Assembly (NCBI RefSeq): GCF_003473295.1
Contig: NZ_QRMP01000010.1
Span: 1-64,000 of the forward strand
DNA: 64,000 bases
Direction of reading: 5' to 3'
Source: Parabacteroides sp. AM08-6
Lineage (GTDB): Bacteria; Bacteroidota; Bacteroidia; Bacteroidales; Tannerellaceae
This document shows positions 63,252 to 64,000 of this stretch, piece by piece. The notes under the pieces are model-generated. The model searched no databases, was not told the origin of the DNA, and was given only the letters and a program-made list of their open reading frames with translations. Within the stretch, counting starts at the first letter, position 1, and the number at the start of each line of letters is the position of its first letter. The position numbers were made by a program, and so were the translations under genes.

Positions 63252-64000
63252 ATGAAAAAACACCTGTTGATTTTAATTGGAATTTTAAGTACATGCTCCC
63301 TTTCCTGTTTTGCCCAAAGCAAATATTACAAGGCGAGTAAAGAATGGTTGCAAAAAAGCGAAGCCAGCAAACCTGCGCTCATTTATAAGGAACATCATCC
63401 TTTGAGAATTGTCAACTCTGTAAAAGACGCAAATGCATATCAGGGTTGGAGAATGGAAGAAGTCGGCAGTATCGACCCGCTATTCAGAGAATCGTTGAAA
63501 AAACATTCCGGAGTAATCCTTGATTTCGGTGAACACCTTACCGGCGATTTTACGTTTTCGCTAAAATTATTAAGTAAAGCCGTGTCAGATGCTCCTGTCC
63601 GCCTGAAATTCACATTCGCAGAGGTTCCGGGAGAACTGAACACTCCGTTCGACCCATATCCGGGAGGCTTATCCCGTGCCTGGTTGCAGGATGAGGTCAT
63701 CACCCTCATGACGGTTCCTATTGAGGCAAGTATTCCGCGAAGGGTTTCTTTCCGTTATCTTAAAATTGACGTATTGGGTTCTTCTTCCTTCGATTTCGCT
63801 TTCGACAAAATGTCGTTCAAAGCACAAAGCGCAGTAGAACCCATACGCATGGATTTAGCCTCTACAACAGATCCGCTCATTAAACAAATCAATGAAGTAG
63901 GTTTATCTACGCTGAAAGAATGTATGCAAACTGTTTATGAAGATGGTCCGAAGCGCGACCGTCGTTTGTGGATTGGCGACCTTTATCTGGAAGCGTTAGC
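63252..64000 (+). CDS. GH78-like alpha-L-rhamnosidase-family protein (partial, runs off window)
   Basis: The first 249 codons of a longer secreted protein. It has a signal peptide (LLILIGILSTCSLSCFAQ), a beta-sandwich region (VILDFGEHLTGDFTFSLKL, RVSFRYLKIDVLG), then YEDGPKRDRRLWIGDLYLEA, which matches the entry to the catalytic helical barrel of GH78-related hydrolases. Catalytic acids lie beyond the window. It would be the glycosidase of this SusCD locus; rhamnose or a related deoxy sugar is the likely target. Confidence 0.75.
   Translation, partial: MKKHLLILIGILSTCSLSCFAQSKYYKASKEWLQKSEASKPALIYKEHHPLRIVNSVKDANAYQGWRMEEVGSIDPLFRESLKKHSGVILDFGEHLTGDFTFSLKLLSKAVSDAPVRLKFTFAEVPGELNTPFDPYPGGLSRAWLQDEVITLMTVPIEASIPRRVSFRYLKIDVLGSSSFDFAFDKMSFKAQSAVEPIRMDLASTTDPLIKQINEVGLSTLKECMQTVYEDGPKRDRRLWIGDLYLEAL

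Overview
The window reads as a chromosomal segment of a gut-type Bacteroidales bacterium, most likely Parabacteroides or a close relative. The reasons are SusC/SusD pairs with FecR, Bacteroidetes promoters (TTTG, about 20 nt, then TAnnTTTG), a three-gene frdCAB fumarate reductase, GH43/GH78/GH89/GH109 enzymes and a CTnDOT-type tyrosine recombinase. The genus is an inference. I recognised no rRNA, tRNA or CRISPR array.

Layout. 0.1-5.1 kb: a minus-strand partner-switching operon (HATPase-STAS fusion, NMT1/THI5-like binding protein, Cache-HAMP-SpoIIE phosphatase, RsbW-like kinase, methyltransferase). 5.2-10.7 kb: an RND efflux operon (adaptor, pump, TolC) with a strong palindrome upstream. 11.0-14.0 kb: two GH43 enzymes. 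14.5-21.3 kb: an AraC regulator divergent from a six-gene envelope/redox operon (CMD-hydrolase fusion, cupin, DUF418, hydrolase, flavodoxin, NTF2-like). 21.4-26.1 kb: a small mobilizable element (MobV relaxase, oriT-like hairpins, Toprim primase-like protein, two small genes, integrase broken by one in-frame stop). 26.5-30.1 kb: frdCAB. 30.5-32.7 kb: dusB, then blaI and a decayed M56/BlaR1 gene. 32.9-36.5 kb: GH109-like and GH89 enzymes for host-type amino-sugar glycans. 36.9-39.7 kb: U32 peptidase, thioesterase, dprA. 39.9-45.3 kb: GDPD, beta-propeller lipoprotein, HipA-like kinase with DUF3037, LytTR with a LiaF-like protein. 45.8-48.6 kb: three DUF2807 proteins. 48.6-51.5 kb: epimerase, PLDNc, zinc ABC ATPase and binding protein. 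51.6-53.6 kb: acyltransferase, a long inverted repeat, a small membrane protein and a gene remnant. 53.7-64.0 kb: a polysaccharide-utilisation-type locus (FecR, SusC, SusD, two secreted sugar-metabolism proteins, nucleoside hydrolase, GH78-like enzyme cut by the window end).

The strongest undescribed-looking signal is a dispersed repeat with four close copies (39.7, 42.1, 43.6, 45.5 kb) and one divergent copy (30.3 kb). Each copy carries, on the minus strand, a conserved -33 TTG and -7 TAnnTTTG at 19-20 nt spacing, a strongly conserved body of roughly 70 nt, and (in the four close copies) a terminator-like hairpin whose substitutions keep pairing only in the minus-strand RNA. This looks like a multicopy small-RNA family. 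The copies form two nested sequence-matched pairs, and the inner pair brackets the HipA-DUF3037 module. A second 133-bp repeat occurs upstream of frdC and of the U32 peptidase gene. Other points of interest are the partner-switching operon that contains a solute-binding protein without a transporter, the immobilised mobilizable element, and a 27-bp inverted repeat at 52.8 kb.
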